From NCBI GenBank assembly GCA_947466075.1, contig CANIBP010000023.1, forward strand, positions 19,148-83,147: a DNA stretch of 64,000 nt. Direction: 5' to 3'. Shown in pieces: positions 36,120-44,812 of the stretch. The translations under genes were made by a program, and so were the position numbers. How positions within the stretch are numbered: position 1 is the first letter of the stretch; each line of letters opens with the position of its first letter. This DNA is from Verrucomicrobiaceae bacterium (lineage in GTDB: Bacteria > Verrucomicrobiota > Verrucomicrobiia > Verrucomicrobiales > Verrucomicrobiaceae). The notes under the pieces are model-generated. The model saw only the letters and a list, made by a program, of their open reading frames with translations, searched no databases and was not told the DNA's origin.

Positions 36120-36695
36120 ATGCAACCCTCCTTCGACTGGAAACGAACCTTTGAACAGCTCGCCCCGCAGCTTGTGCTGTATGCGCGTCAGCTTGTGGAT
36201 TCGAAGTCCGATGCCGAAGACGTGGTGCAAATGGCTTTCGTGCGCTGGTGGCGGCGCTTTCCTGAAGGCGATAACAATCACATTCCCCTGATCTATGCCG
36301 CCGTGCGCACCATCGCCCTGGATCAGCGCCGCTCTGACCTCCGCCGGGTGAACCGCGAGGCCAGGTCAGACCTCGTGGTGGCAGGTGAAAACGCGCCCAC
36401 CTTTGATCCGCTCCCCGAACAGAAAGAGACCGCCGCCATCGTCGAAAAGGCGCTGCAAGCCCTGCCCGAAGATCAGCGCGAAGTCATCACGCTCAAGCTT
36501 TGGGGCGACCTGACCTTCAATGAAATCGCCGCGCTGACTGGCAGTTCGATCAACACCATCGCCGGACGTTATCGCTACGCCATTCAGGCGCTGCACCGAA
36601 AGCTCGGACACCTGCGAGCCGATCTCCTCGGCGAATCCACCTCTCCCGCCATCAACATCCTGCCATTTGCACCCACCACCGAGGCCCTATCATGA
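36120..36695 (+). CDS. ECF-family RNA polymerase sigma factor
   Basis: A 191-residue sigma factor with region 2 at about 10-65 (LVLYARQLVDSKSDAEDVVQ, AFVRWWRRF) and region 4 at about 112-165 (ALQALPEDQREVITLKLWG, TFNEIAALTGSSINTIAGR). Region 3 is absent, as in ECF sigmas. It should direct RNA polymerase to a small regulon, usually envelope stress. Its stop overlaps the next gene's start (ATGA at 36692-36695), the common layout for a sigma and its anti-sigma. Confidence 0.9.
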   Translation: MQPSFDWKRTFEQLAPQLVLYARQLVDSKSDAEDVVQMAFVRWWRRFPEGDNNHIPLIYAAVRTIALDQRRSDLRRVNREARSDLVVAGENAPTFDPLPEQKETAAIVEKALQALPEDQREVITLKLWGDLTFNEIAALTGSSINTIAGRYRYAIQALHRKLGHLRADLLGESTSPAINILPFAPTTEALS

Positions 36696-37147
36696 ACAAC
36701 AACCTGAATGAACAAGAACTCGAAAACCTGCTGCGCGGCCTTGCCCCGGCAGCGGCATCCCCTGCCCTGGCGCAACGCGTCGATGATGAGCTGAAGCTCG
36801 ACATGAGCTGGCTGAGCACCAGCCGCCGCAAACCCCGGCCCCTGCCGCGCTGGCTCATGTCAGCAGGCTGGGCCGCCATGGGCGCCGCCGCCGCGATTGC
36901 GGTGATGAGCTATCTTCCGCAGCCGCATGGCCAAGGTGGCGCAGCCACTCTGGCCACCACGTCCGCCCCCACCATTCGTGAATGGGATGACTCGAATGAC
37001 AGCGCCATCCTCCACGGTCGCATGGCCGAGAAGCGCGCCCTCATCATCTCCCGTGAGCTCCAAACGTGGGTTGATCCCCGCTACGCGCAGGTAACCGTGG
37101 AAATCCCCAGCCAGAACAGACTCTTGCAGCCCGTCTCCCATAGGTAA
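36692..37147 (+). CDS. membrane protein, putative anti-sigma factor
   Basis: A 151-residue protein with a short cytoplasmic N-terminal region of about 60 residues (LNEQELENLLRGLAPAAASP), one membrane helix (MSAGWAAMGAAAAIAVMSYL) and about 70 periplasmic residues. It lacks the zinc HxxxCxxC motif of ZAS-type anti-sigmas. The role is inferred from its translational coupling to the ECF sigma gene and its topology. Confidence 0.6.
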   Translation: MNNNLNEQELENLLRGLAPAAASPALAQRVDDELKLDMSWLSTSRRKPRPLPRWLMSAGWAAMGAAAAIAVMSYLPQPHGQGGAATLATTSAPTIREWDDSNDSAILHGRMAEKRALIISRELQTWVDPRYAQVTVEIPSQNRLLQPVSHR

Positions 37148-37181
37148 GCAAGGCCCCGACCAGCCCTGCCACCCCCAAACC

Positions 37182-38342
37182 ATGAAACTTCCACACACGC
37201 TCCTCATCGCCTGCCTCGGTGCCGCAACCTTGTGTGCCCAGCAGGTGGACCCCAAAACCGAGGTCAAGCCGGCTGAAAAATCCGCCTCTACCTCCGGTGA
37301 AGCCAGCGCATCTGCCACTGTCACCACCAACTCCAATGGCAACGTGAAAACGGAGACGCGGACCGCGGATTCACGGTCGAATCGCCGCCCGCAGCAGCCG
37401 AATCAACCGCCTCCCGGTGCGCAGCAGAAACCCGTAGCCTACATCGGCGTGCTCACCCGCGAGGTGCCGCCGGAACTGCGCTCACAGCTCTCCCTGCCGG
37501 AAGGCTTTGGCCTGCTGGTGGAGGAAGTGATGCCCGACTCTCCTGCCCAGCATGCCGGATTAAAGGTCTACGACCTGCTGGTGAAGTTCGAAGATCAGCA
37601 GCTTGTGAGCATGGAGCAACTCATGCTCTTGGTGCGTGTCAAAAAGAAAGGCGATGTCGTCAACCTGACCGTCATCAGCGGCGGCAAAGAGTCCCAGGTG
37701 CCCGTGACGTTCGGTGAAAAACAGATGCCGGTGATGCAACCACACCAGCAGCACGGCTTCTCCGGCTGGCCGCAGAACGGAGCGCCGATGTTCAATGGCG
37801 GCGATTTCCGCGGCTCCCCAAAGCAAGGCAATGAGATGGCGGAGCAGATGCAACGTTTCCAACAAGAGATGCGCGAGTATCAGCAGCGCATCCAGGACTG
37901 GTCGAAAGCCGGTGGCACCACACCCATGCCGCAGATGCCGATGTGGAAACCACAAGACACCAATCCACGACGGGAACCTTCGCGCCAGTCACCACAGTCT
38001 CCTCATGATGGCAATGTGCAGCGCTACAACTTCAGCGAATCCCATGCGGCGATGAACATGACCCGGCGTGATGATGCGGGCGAATACTCCATCATGCGCG
38101 AGGACGACAAAACCATCTTCACGGTCCGTCCCAAGGACGGCAAGGAGCAAAGCTGGCCGGTGAACAACGAAGAGGAACGCAAAGCCGTGCCAGAAGAATT
38201 CCGCGACAAACTGCGTATGATGGACGGCGTTGGTAATGGCATCCACATCGAATTGCGCCCCGGCCCCGGTGGCGAAGGCCCACGCGGAGGCGACAACAAG
38301 CCAGCCCCACCTCGTTCTCAAGGCCGCACCACTTCTACCTAG
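37182..38342 (+). CDS. periplasmic PDZ-domain protein
   Basis: A 386-residue exported protein (signal MKLPHTLLIACLGAATLCAQ). A Ser/Thr/Asn-rich stretch precedes a single PDZ domain at about residues 85-175 (AYIGVLTREVPPELRSQL, EEVMPDSPAQHAGLKVYDLL, VNLTVISGGKESQVPV). The rest is Gln/Met/Pro-rich with a QMQRFQQEMREYQQRIQDW helix and a Gly/Pro-rich end. No protease domain is present, so it is a binding protein rather than DegP-like. It is 34 bp behind the anti-sigma gene, suggesting a role in the same envelope-sensing unit. Confidence 0.78.
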   Translation: MKLPHTLLIACLGAATLCAQQVDPKTEVKPAEKSASTSGEASASATVTTNSNGNVKTETRTADSRSNRRPQQPNQPPPGAQQKPVAYIGVLTREVPPELRSQLSLPEGFGLLVEEVMPDSPAQHAGLKVYDLLVKFEDQQLVSMEQLMLLVRVKKKGDVVNLTVISGGKESQVPVTFGEKQMPVMQPHQQHGFSGWPQNGAPMFNGGDFRGSPKQGNEMAEQMQRFQQEMREYQQRIQDWSKAGGTTPMPQMPMWKPQDTNPRREPSRQSPQSPHDGNVQRYNFSESHAAMNMTRRDDAGEYSIMREDDKTIFTVRPKDGKEQSWPVNNEEERKAVPEEFRDKLRMMDGVGNGIHIELRPGPGGEGPRGGDNKPAPPRSQGRTTST

Positions 38343-38364
38343 CCAGAGATTGATTCACAACAAT

Positions 38365-38404
38365 GCGGCGATGTCTCTCTCTGAGCCATCGCCGCTTTCG
38401 TTTT
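38365..38404 (+). terminator. intrinsic terminator after the PDZ gene
   Basis: A perfect 9-bp stem GCGGCGATG (38365-38373) / CATCGCCGC (38387-38395) is followed by TTTCGTTTT. It lies 22 bp past the PDZ gene stop and separates the sigma cluster from scpA. Confidence 0.75.
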
Positions 38405-38495
38405 AGGGATTTGCTTCCCGTCCTGTAAAACCACCAGCAGCACAATACTCGCGCTCCTTGGTTGCCATGGCCGTTGCTCCGGTCTATCTCGGTAC

Positions 38496-39224
38496 GTGGA
38501 AGATACCGACTACAAAGTTAAACTGGAGATTTTTGAAGGCCCGCTGGACCTGTTGCTCTACCTCATCAAAAAAGAGGAGATCGACATTTATAGCGTGTCC
38601 TTGGAGCGCATCACGCGGCAGTACCTCGATTATATTGATACGTTCAAGGCGCTGAACATCGAACTCGCGAGCGAATTCATCGTGATGGCGGCCAATTTGA
38701 TGTACATCAAGAGCCGCGAACTGCTGCCGAAGGATGTGCAGCCACCGGAAGAGGACGCGGAGGAAAATGACCCGCGCTGGGAATTGATCCGTCAGCTTGT
38801 CGAGTACAAGAAATTCAAGGAAGCTGCCCAGTTCCTCGGCGTGCAGGAGGTGAAGGGCGATGAATTGTTCGTCACAACGCCAGAACTACCCGATCTGGAC
38901 GCTCCCGAGGAGACCTTGGGCCAGGTGGGCATCTTCGACCTGATCCGTGCCTTCCAGCGCATCCTGAAGCGTTTCGAAAACGCGAGCGACTTCCGCGAGA
39001 TCGTTAATGACCGCTACACGGTGGCCGATAAGATCGAGTACCTGCTCAACATCATGCCCGTAGGCGGCAAAATGAAGTTTGAGGAATTGTTCACCGACGC
39101 CGCTAGCCGTGGCGAAGTCATTGTTACCTTCCTAGCGATGCTGGAGTTGATCAAACTCAACCACCTGCAAGTGGAGCAGGAGCAGTTGCTGGGCGAAATT
39201 GTCGTAGTGCGGCCGGCGACGTGA
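38496..39224 (+). CDS. scpA: segregation and condensation protein A
   Basis: The 242-residue kleisin begins at a GTG (38496); no in-frame ATG lies upstream in the gap. Its N-terminal ScpA motif is KLEIFEGPLDLLLYLIKKEE with DIYSVSLERITRQYLDYI. The AANLMYIKSRELLP segment follows, and a C-terminal winged-helix region (KMKFEELFTDAASRGEVIVTFLAMLELIKL). It bridges SMC heads in the condensin complex. ScpB, often adjacent, is not in the window. It converges on a small gene with one base between stops. Confidence 0.92.
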   Translation: MEDTDYKVKLEIFEGPLDLLLYLIKKEEIDIYSVSLERITRQYLDYIDTFKALNIELASEFIVMAANLMYIKSRELLPKDVQPPEEDAEENDPRWELIRQLVEYKKFKEAAQFLGVQEVKGDELFVTTPELPDLDAPEETLGQVGIFDLIRAFQRILKRFENASDFREIVNDRYTVADKIEYLLNIMPVGGKMKFEELFTDAASRGEVIVTFLAMLELIKLNHLQVEQEQLLGEIVVVRPAT

Positions 39225-39225
39225 G

Positions 39226-39396
39226 CTACTTCCCCTTTGCCACCACGGGAGTAGGTGGAGGAGTAACACGCGTGAACTGCGTGCTTTTGCCAAGCATCCA
39301 ATAAAAGCCGCCAATGCACCCGATCAGGGCAAACGCCGCCATCACGGTCCAGAGGCCCGGGAGAAGCGGTTTGCGGAAGCGGCGGCGTCTTGCCAT
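39226..39396 (-). CDS. small membrane protein, unknown function
   Basis: A 56-residue product starting MARRRRFRKPLLPGLW, very basic, then one membrane helix (TVMAAFALIGCIGGFYWML) and a short Pro/Thr-rich tail. The positive N terminus predicts N-in topology. No family recognised. A longer frame to 39468 overlaps the dus gene on the other strand and is less likely. It fills the space between scpA and dus exactly. Confidence 0.45.
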   Translation of the reverse strand: MARRRRFRKPLLPGLWTVMAAFALIGCIGGFYWMLGKSTQFTRVTPPPTPVVAKGK

Positions 39397-39448
39397 CAGT
39401 AAATGTGACACGGCTTGCCGCACTGTGCCAGTGCGGCTATGATCGAAT

Positions 39449-40471
39449 ATGCTCCCCTGGCTCAACAATGACCACTTTCCCCTCTATCTGGCCCCCATGG
39501 CCGGGGTGACGGACGTGATCTTCCGCCGATTGTGCAAAGAACAGGGTGCCGATGTGATGGTGACGGAGTTCGTCAGTGCAGAGGGCATCCTCCAGCGTGA
39601 CGACCGCACGCGGCATTATACGGACTTCGATGACGAGCAGCACCCCATCGGCGTGCAGCTTTTCGGTTCCGATGGCGTACGCATGGGCGAAGCAGCACGT
39701 AAAATCATCGACTGGAAGCAGCCAGACTTCATTGACATCAACTTTGGTTGCCCGGTGAACAAAGTCGTCGCCAAAAACGGTGGTTCGTCTTTGCTCAAAG
39801 ACTGCCCACTGCTAGCCAGCGTCGCACGTGAAGTCGCAACAGCGGTCCCGATTCCTGTGACAGCCAAGATGCGTATCGGCTGGGACGCGGATCATGTGAA
39901 CGCCGTCGAAGTTGCCCGCATTCTCGAAGACTGCGGTATGCAAGCCATCGCCGTGCATGGTCGCACCCGGGCGCAGGGCTACACGGGTCTTGCCGACTGG
40001 GACATCATCGGCCAGGTGGCCGACGCGGTGAAGATTCCGGTGATTGGCAACGGCGACATCGCCAGCGGTCTTGACGTGGAGATTCGGCGTGCTCAAACCA
40101 ACGTGAAGGGCATCATGATAGGTCGTGCGGCAATGGCGAACCCGTGGGTGTTTAAAGAGGCGAAGCATTACCTCGCCACCGGCACACATGCTCCGCACGC
40201 CAGCGTCGAAGAACGCTTCAACTTCATGCGGCGACACTGCAAAATGGCCATCGAACGAAATGTGCGCATGGAAGAGATGCAAACGATGCGCTCCATGCGC
40301 AATCGGCTCATGAACTACACAAAGTCGATCCCTGGCGGCAAATGGTTGCGCCAGCACTTTTCTCAAATCGGTAGCTTGATGCAGTTGGAGGACATCTTTG
40401 CCTTGTATCTCGTCCATCAGGCCACTCACAGCCACGACCACTCTTCCCAAGATTCCCCTTCCCTCGCATGA
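39449..40471 (+). CDS. dusB: tRNA-dihydrouridine synthase
   Basis: A 340-residue FMN enzyme of the Dus family. APMAGVTDVIFRRLCKEQGA opens the barrel, the catalytic cysteine is in INFGCPVNKVVAKNGGSSLL, and VHGRTRAQGYTGLADWDII and NGDIASGLDVE complete the FMN site, with GIMIGRAAMANPWVFKE. A helical C-terminal domain follows. The overall pattern is closest to DusB, but the substrate position on tRNA is not certain. The stop overlaps the next start by 4 bp. Confidence 0.9.
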   Translation: MLPWLNNDHFPLYLAPMAGVTDVIFRRLCKEQGADVMVTEFVSAEGILQRDDRTRHYTDFDDEQHPIGVQLFGSDGVRMGEAARKIIDWKQPDFIDINFGCPVNKVVAKNGGSSLLKDCPLLASVAREVATAVPIPVTAKMRIGWDADHVNAVEVARILEDCGMQAIAVHGRTRAQGYTGLADWDIIGQVADAVKIPVIGNGDIASGLDVEIRRAQTNVKGIMIGRAAMANPWVFKEAKHYLATGTHAPHASVEERFNFMRRHCKMAIERNVRMEEMQTMRSMRNRLMNYTKSIPGGKWLRQHFSQIGSLMQLEDIFALYLVHQATHSHDHSSQDSPSLA

Positions 40472-41700
40472 CGTTTTCCAACCCTTGGTTTATCGCCGCC
40501 CTCATAGGCGTTCTCGGTCTGTTTCATCTCGAAATCATCGCCACATTTTTGAACCTCGCGCAGTTCCGCCATGCGCTGCCGCAGCGTCTGAAGGACATCT
40601 TTTCGGACGAAACGGTGCAGAAGGCCGGTGCGTATGCGAGCCAGTCGGCCAAGCTCGATTTGCTGCGCAGCACGGCTTCGCTAGCGGTGATGATCGCGTT
40701 CTGGTGGTGTGGTGGTTTCGGCTGGCTGGAGCACTGGAGCGCCGGCTGGGGCTGGACTGCGATCCAAACCGGTGTCGGCGTGATCGGACTGCTCATGCTA
40801 GTGCAAAATATTCTATCCCTACCCTTCGATGCCTGGGACACGTTCAAGATCGAGGCTGAATATGGTTTCAACCGCACCACGGTGGGCACCTTCATCAAAG
40901 ATCGTCTCAAAGGACTGCTGCTCACAGCCTTGCTCGGCGGACCGCTTCTAGCGCTGATCCTGTGGTTTTTCCAGACGCAGGAGCACGCGGTGCTCTATAC
41001 GTGGCTAACTGTGGCTGGATTTAGCATCGTGATGGCTTGGGTTTCGCCACGGCTGCTCATGCCGCTGTTTTTGAAGTTCCAGCCGCTTAAAGATGGCCCG
41101 CTGCGCGAGGCGCTGCTTGCGTTGGCGGCCCGTTTGAAGTTTCCGGTGGTGGACGTGTCCGTGGTGGACGGTTCACGTCGTTCCAGCAAGGCAAACGCGT
41201 TCCTCTCCGGCTTCGGCAAGAACAAGCGCATCGCGCTGTTCGACACGTTAATCGAAAAACACACGCAGGCGGAATTGGAGGTGATCCTCGCGCATGAGAT
41301 CGGCCATCACAAATGCCGCCATGTGCCGCAGCAGCTTGTGCTTGGCCTATTGGAAAGTGGCTTGATGTTTTACCTGCTACATGCGGCGCTGAAATCGCCC
41401 GCCTTCTTCCATGCTTTTGGCGTCACGAGCATGCCTTTGGGCCTTGGATTGGTGCTGTTCAGCATCGTTTATTCACCTGCCAGTCTGCTGCTCGGCATGC
41501 TAAGCAGTGCTTTGAGCCGAAGACACGAGTTTCAGGCCGATGCCTTTGCCAAAGCTGCCTGCGGAGCCGAACCACTAATGGCTGGGCTAAAGAAACTGTC
41601 TTTCGATCACCTATCGCATCCGAACCCGCATGCGCTCACGGTGTGGTTACATTATTCCCACCCGCCTATCGGCCAGAGGCTGGCCGCGCTGGAAGGGTAA
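40468..41700 (+). CDS. M48-family membrane metallopeptidase (Ste24/CAAX protease 1-like)
   Basis: A 410-residue integral membrane protease. The N-terminal half has several TM helices, including a first helix at NPWFIAALIGVLGLFHLEI. The zinc motif HEIGHH lies in VILAHEIGHHKCRHVP, with the third ligand Glu in SRRHEFQADAFA. The whole follows the Ste24p layout, in which the active site opens into an intramembrane chamber. Bacterial members are thought to clear damaged membrane proteins or precursors. ATGA overlap with dus suggests an operon. Confidence 0.9.
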   Translation: MTFSNPWFIAALIGVLGLFHLEIIATFLNLAQFRHALPQRLKDIFSDETVQKAGAYASQSAKLDLLRSTASLAVMIAFWWCGGFGWLEHWSAGWGWTAIQTGVGVIGLLMLVQNILSLPFDAWDTFKIEAEYGFNRTTVGTFIKDRLKGLLLTALLGGPLLALILWFFQTQEHAVLYTWLTVAGFSIVMAWVSPRLLMPLFLKFQPLKDGPLREALLALAARLKFPVVDVSVVDGSRRSSKANAFLSGFGKNKRIALFDTLIEKHTQAELEVILAHEIGHHKCRHVPQQLVLGLLESGLMFYLLHAALKSPAFFHAFGVTSMPLGLGLVLFSIVYSPASLLLGMLSSALSRRHEFQADAFAKAACGAEPLMAGLKKLSFDHLSHPNPHALTVWLHYSHPPIGQRLAALEG

Positions 41701-41783
41701 ATTGCCATCATCCACATAGTTTTTTCGCACGTTTGATAAATGTGTCGTTTCTCTGGCGTAGCCTCCCACAACACCCCCTATCT

Positions 41784-44672
41784 ATGAAAAGCACTCTGCG
41801 AGCTTCTCTCCTCACACTCGCCATCACCTCCTTCGGCATTGCCGCTCTGGCAAATCCAGTGCCTGGACCACCTGCGGCTGCCGCTGCTCCTGTTACACCG
41901 GTGACAACACCTGCCGCGCCCGTCGTTGCCGCTGGAGTGGATTTCATCCGTGATGTGCAGCCAATTTTCGAGAACAAATGTCTCGAATGCCACAACCCGA
42001 ACAAGATCAAAGGCAAGCTGCTCATGGATACGGCTGCCGCTCTACTCAAAGGTGGAGAAGCAGGGCCTGTTCTCGTTGCCGGCCAGCCAGACAAAAGCGA
42101 GATCGTTAAACGCATCATCCTGCCAAAGGATCACGATGACATCATGCCGCCTAAAGGTGGACCTCTTGCTGCGAATGAAATCGATGTGCTTAAACGCTGG
42201 ATCGCTGAAGGTGCCAAGTGGCCGCAGGAACTGACGCTGCAATACAAAACACTGGAGCAGCGCAAAGCGCTCGCGGAGTTGCAGAAGAAATTGCCCACCA
42301 TCAAGCGTCTCGAAATTCTGCCCGAGAATTACTCGCTCGAAACCAAGCGCGACAGCCATCGCGTCATCGTTCTTGCCACGTTCCAAGATGCCACCACCAA
42401 GGACGTGACTTCGGTCTGCGACCTCAAAATTGCCGACAGCAAGATCGCTGCGCTTGAGGGTCTTACTTTGAAGCCAGTCGCAGACGCTGGTGTGACCGAA
42501 CTCGTTGCTTCGATTGGCGGTCAAACCGTGAAAGCCGCAGTGACCGTCAAAGACGGCACTAAAGACCGTGCCATTTCCTTCCGCCTCGACTGCATGCCGG
42601 TGTTTATGCGCGGTGGTTGCAATCAAGGTGGCTGCCACGGTGCTGCCCGCGGCAAGGATGGCTTCCGCACGTCTCTTTTCGGCATGGATCCCGCTGGTGA
42701 TTTCATCCGCATCACCCGTGAGATGCCCGGTCGCCGTATCAATCTCGCCATTCCAGAGGAAAGCTCCCTCATTGAAAAAGCCGTTGGTGCCGTGCCTCAT
42801 TCGGGCAACCAGTGCTTTGAACCCGATTCCGCTTACAATAAAGTGTTGTTCGAATGGATTACCAACGGAGCGCAGGATGACAGCCCGGAAGTCGCCAAAG
42901 TTACCGGTATCGAGATGTTCCCAAAACAAATCGTCATGGAAGGCAAAGGCGGAACTCAGCAGTTCACCGTCCGCGCAACCTACTCCGATGGCACTGACCG
43001 TGACGTGACCAATCTCGCTTTGTTCATGTCGAACAACGACCCAACAGCCACGATCGACAAGCAAGGTTTCGTTACATCTGGTGACCGTGGAGCCGCCTTC
43101 ATGTTGGCACGTTTCAGTGTTTATTCTGTGACTTCTCAGGTTCTCGTTATTCCTGCCCAACTTCAGTATGAGCGGCCAAAACTAGCTGAGACCAATTACA
43201 TCGACACCCTCGTCGATGAAAACCTACATAAGCTACGCATCCTGCCTTCCGGTATCTGCACGGATGAAGAATTCGTCCGCCGTGCCTTCATCGACATCGC
43301 TGGCATCTATCCGCAGGTTTCCGAAATGCGTGCGTTCATTGCCGATGCCAATCCGAAGAAACGCGAAGCGCTGATCGATACACTGCTTGAGCGCAAAGAG
43401 TTCACCGAACTCTGGGTCATGAAGTGGGCCGAACTTTTGCAAATTCGCTCCTCGATCAACAACAACCAGCCGCCGTTCTACAAGAACGCCTTACTCTATT
43501 ACAATTGGCTTTCCGAACGCATCGGTAAAAACATCCCGATCAATGAAATCGTGGTGGAACTCCTCGCTGCCACTGGCGGAACCGTCTCCAGCCCGGCGGT
43601 TAATTTCTACCAAACCGAACTCGATCAACTCAAGCTCACTGAAAACGTAGCCCAGGTCTTCATGGGCATGCGCATTCAGTGCGCCCAGTGCCACAACCAT
43701 CCCTTCGATCGCTGGACGATGGATGACTACTACGGCTTTAAGGCCTTCTTCGCCCAGATCGGACGCAAGCAGACCGACGATCCGGCCGAGGTCATCGTTT
43801 ACAACAGCAAAGGTGGTGAATCCCGCCACTTCCTGACCCAGGCGGTGATGAAGCCTAAGTTCCTCGGTGGCGACACTCCGGAACTCAAACCCACCGATGA
43901 CCGCCGTAAGGTCCTCGCCGATTGGATGGCGTCGCCACGCAATCCATTCTTCGCACGCAACATCGCCAACATCACTTGGGCACATTTCAACGGTGTCGGC
44001 GTCGTGGAACCCGTGGATGACGTGCGCGTCTCCAATCCACCTTCCAATCCCGAGTTGATCGCAACGCTGGCCCAGCACCTGACTGACTACAAATACGACA
44101 TGCGCAAATTCGTTCGCGATATCTGTAATTCGCAGACCTATCAGCGCAGTACGAAAATCAATGAAACCAACGCTGGTGACAAACGCAACTTCTCCCACGC
44201 TCAGGTCCGCCGCGTGCGCGCCGAAGTCCTACTCGATGCCATCTCACAGATCACCGACACGCCAAACAAGTTCCAAGGACTGCCGCTCGGTGCCCGTGCC
44301 GTGCAGATCGCCGACGGTGCCGTGACGAACTACTTCCTCACCACCTTTGGCCGTGCCAAACGTGAGTCCGTCTGCTCCTGCGAAGTCAAAATGGAACCCA
44401 CTCTCTCCCAGGCGCTGCACTTGATGAATGGTGATGCTGTTAATGACCGCATCAAGCAGGGCCGCGTCGTCGCTAAAATGATCCAGGATAAAAAGAGCGA
44501 CCGCGAGATCGTCGAAGACCTGTTCCTCCGCGTCTTCGGACGCATGCCCAACGACAAGGAATGGGCTTCCGTCCAACAAGCCATCGGCAGCGACACCGGC
44601 GCACGTCAGTCCGTGCATGAAGACTTATTCTGGGCGCTGTTGAACTCCAAGGAGTTCTACTTCAATCATTGA
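41784..44672 (+). CDS. DUF1549/DUF1553 protein with planctomycete-type cytochrome c domain
   Basis: A 962-residue exported protein (signal cleaved near ALANP). The N-terminal PSCyt1 domain holds one c-type heme motif CLECH at 66-70. A BIG2-like domain follows at about 360-450 (IVMEGKGGTQQFTVRATYSD). A CNQGGCHG motif lies near 275. The DUF1549 part (DEEFVRRAFIDIAGIYP, MGMRIQCAQCHNHPFDRW) has a second CxxCH, and DUF1553 (RESVCSCEVKMEPTLSQAL) closes the protein. These proteins are characteristic of Planctomycetes and Verrucomicrobia and often tied to polysaccharide use; the reaction is not established. It follows the M48 gene by 83 bp, and a terminator follows it. Confidence 0.9.
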   Translation: MKSTLRASLLTLAITSFGIAALANPVPGPPAAAAAPVTPVTTPAAPVVAAGVDFIRDVQPIFENKCLECHNPNKIKGKLLMDTAAALLKGGEAGPVLVAGQPDKSEIVKRIILPKDHDDIMPPKGGPLAANEIDVLKRWIAEGAKWPQELTLQYKTLEQRKALAELQKKLPTIKRLEILPENYSLETKRDSHRVIVLATFQDATTKDVTSVCDLKIADSKIAALEGLTLKPVADAGVTELVASIGGQTVKAAVTVKDGTKDRAISFRLDCMPVFMRGGCNQGGCHGAARGKDGFRTSLFGMDPAGDFIRITREMPGRRINLAIPEESSLIEKAVGAVPHSGNQCFEPDSAYNKVLFEWITNGAQDDSPEVAKVTGIEMFPKQIVMEGKGGTQQFTVRATYSDGTDRDVTNLALFMSNNDPTATIDKQGFVTSGDRGAAFMLARFSVYSVTSQVLVIPAQLQYERPKLAETNYIDTLVDENLHKLRILPSGICTDEEFVRRAFIDIAGIYPQVSEMRAFIADANPKKREALIDTLLERKEFTELWVMKWAELLQIRSSINNNQPPFYKNALLYYNWLSERIGKNIPINEIVVELLAATGGTVSSPAVNFYQTELDQLKLTENVAQVFMGMRIQCAQCHNHPFDRWTMDDYYGFKAFFAQIGRKQTDDPAEVIVYNSKGGESRHFLTQAVMKPKFLGGDTPELKPTDDRRKVLADWMASPRNPFFARNIANITWAHFNGVGVVEPVDDVRVSNPPSNPELIATLAQHLTDYKYDMRKFVRDICNSQTYQRSTKINETNAGDKRNFSHAQVRRVRAEVLLDAISQITDTPNKFQGLPLGARAVQIADGAVTNYFLTTFGRAKRESVCSCEVKMEPTLSQALHLMNGDAVNDRIKQGRVVAKMIQDKKSDREIVEDLFLRVFGRMPNDKEWASVQQAIGSDTGARQSVHEDLFWALLNSKEFYFNH

Positions 44673-44673
44673 T

Positions 44674-44727
44674 ACTGCGAATCTCGCAGTCGGGTGCGTT
44701 GAGCCAGTCTCAACCACCCGCTTTTTT
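44674..44727 (+). terminator. tandem-hairpin intrinsic terminator
   Basis: First a 7-bp stem (ACTGCGA, ATC, TCGCAGT at 44674-44690). Then a 12-bp stem with one bulged C (44691-44703 with 44709-44720, CGGGTG-C-GTTGAG / CTCAACCACCCG), followed by six Ts at 44722-44727. It starts two bases after the stop of the DUF1549/DUF1553 gene. Confidence 0.85.
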
Positions 44728-44760
44728 GGTTTCAACACGCGAGGCACTTGATCGAAAGTA

Positions 44761-44782
44761 CGTCGGACACTCCTGTCCGACG
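44761..44782. repeat. REP-like perfect hairpin between convergent genes
   Basis: CGTCGGACA (44761-44769), loop CTCC, TGTCCGACG (44774-44782). It is symmetric and without a T tract. It sits beyond the minus-strand POT transporter stop and may end that transcript. I saw no second copy in this window. Confidence 0.5.
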
Positions 44783-44812
44783 GTTCATAGAGGAGCCACA
44801 GATTGCCGCATC

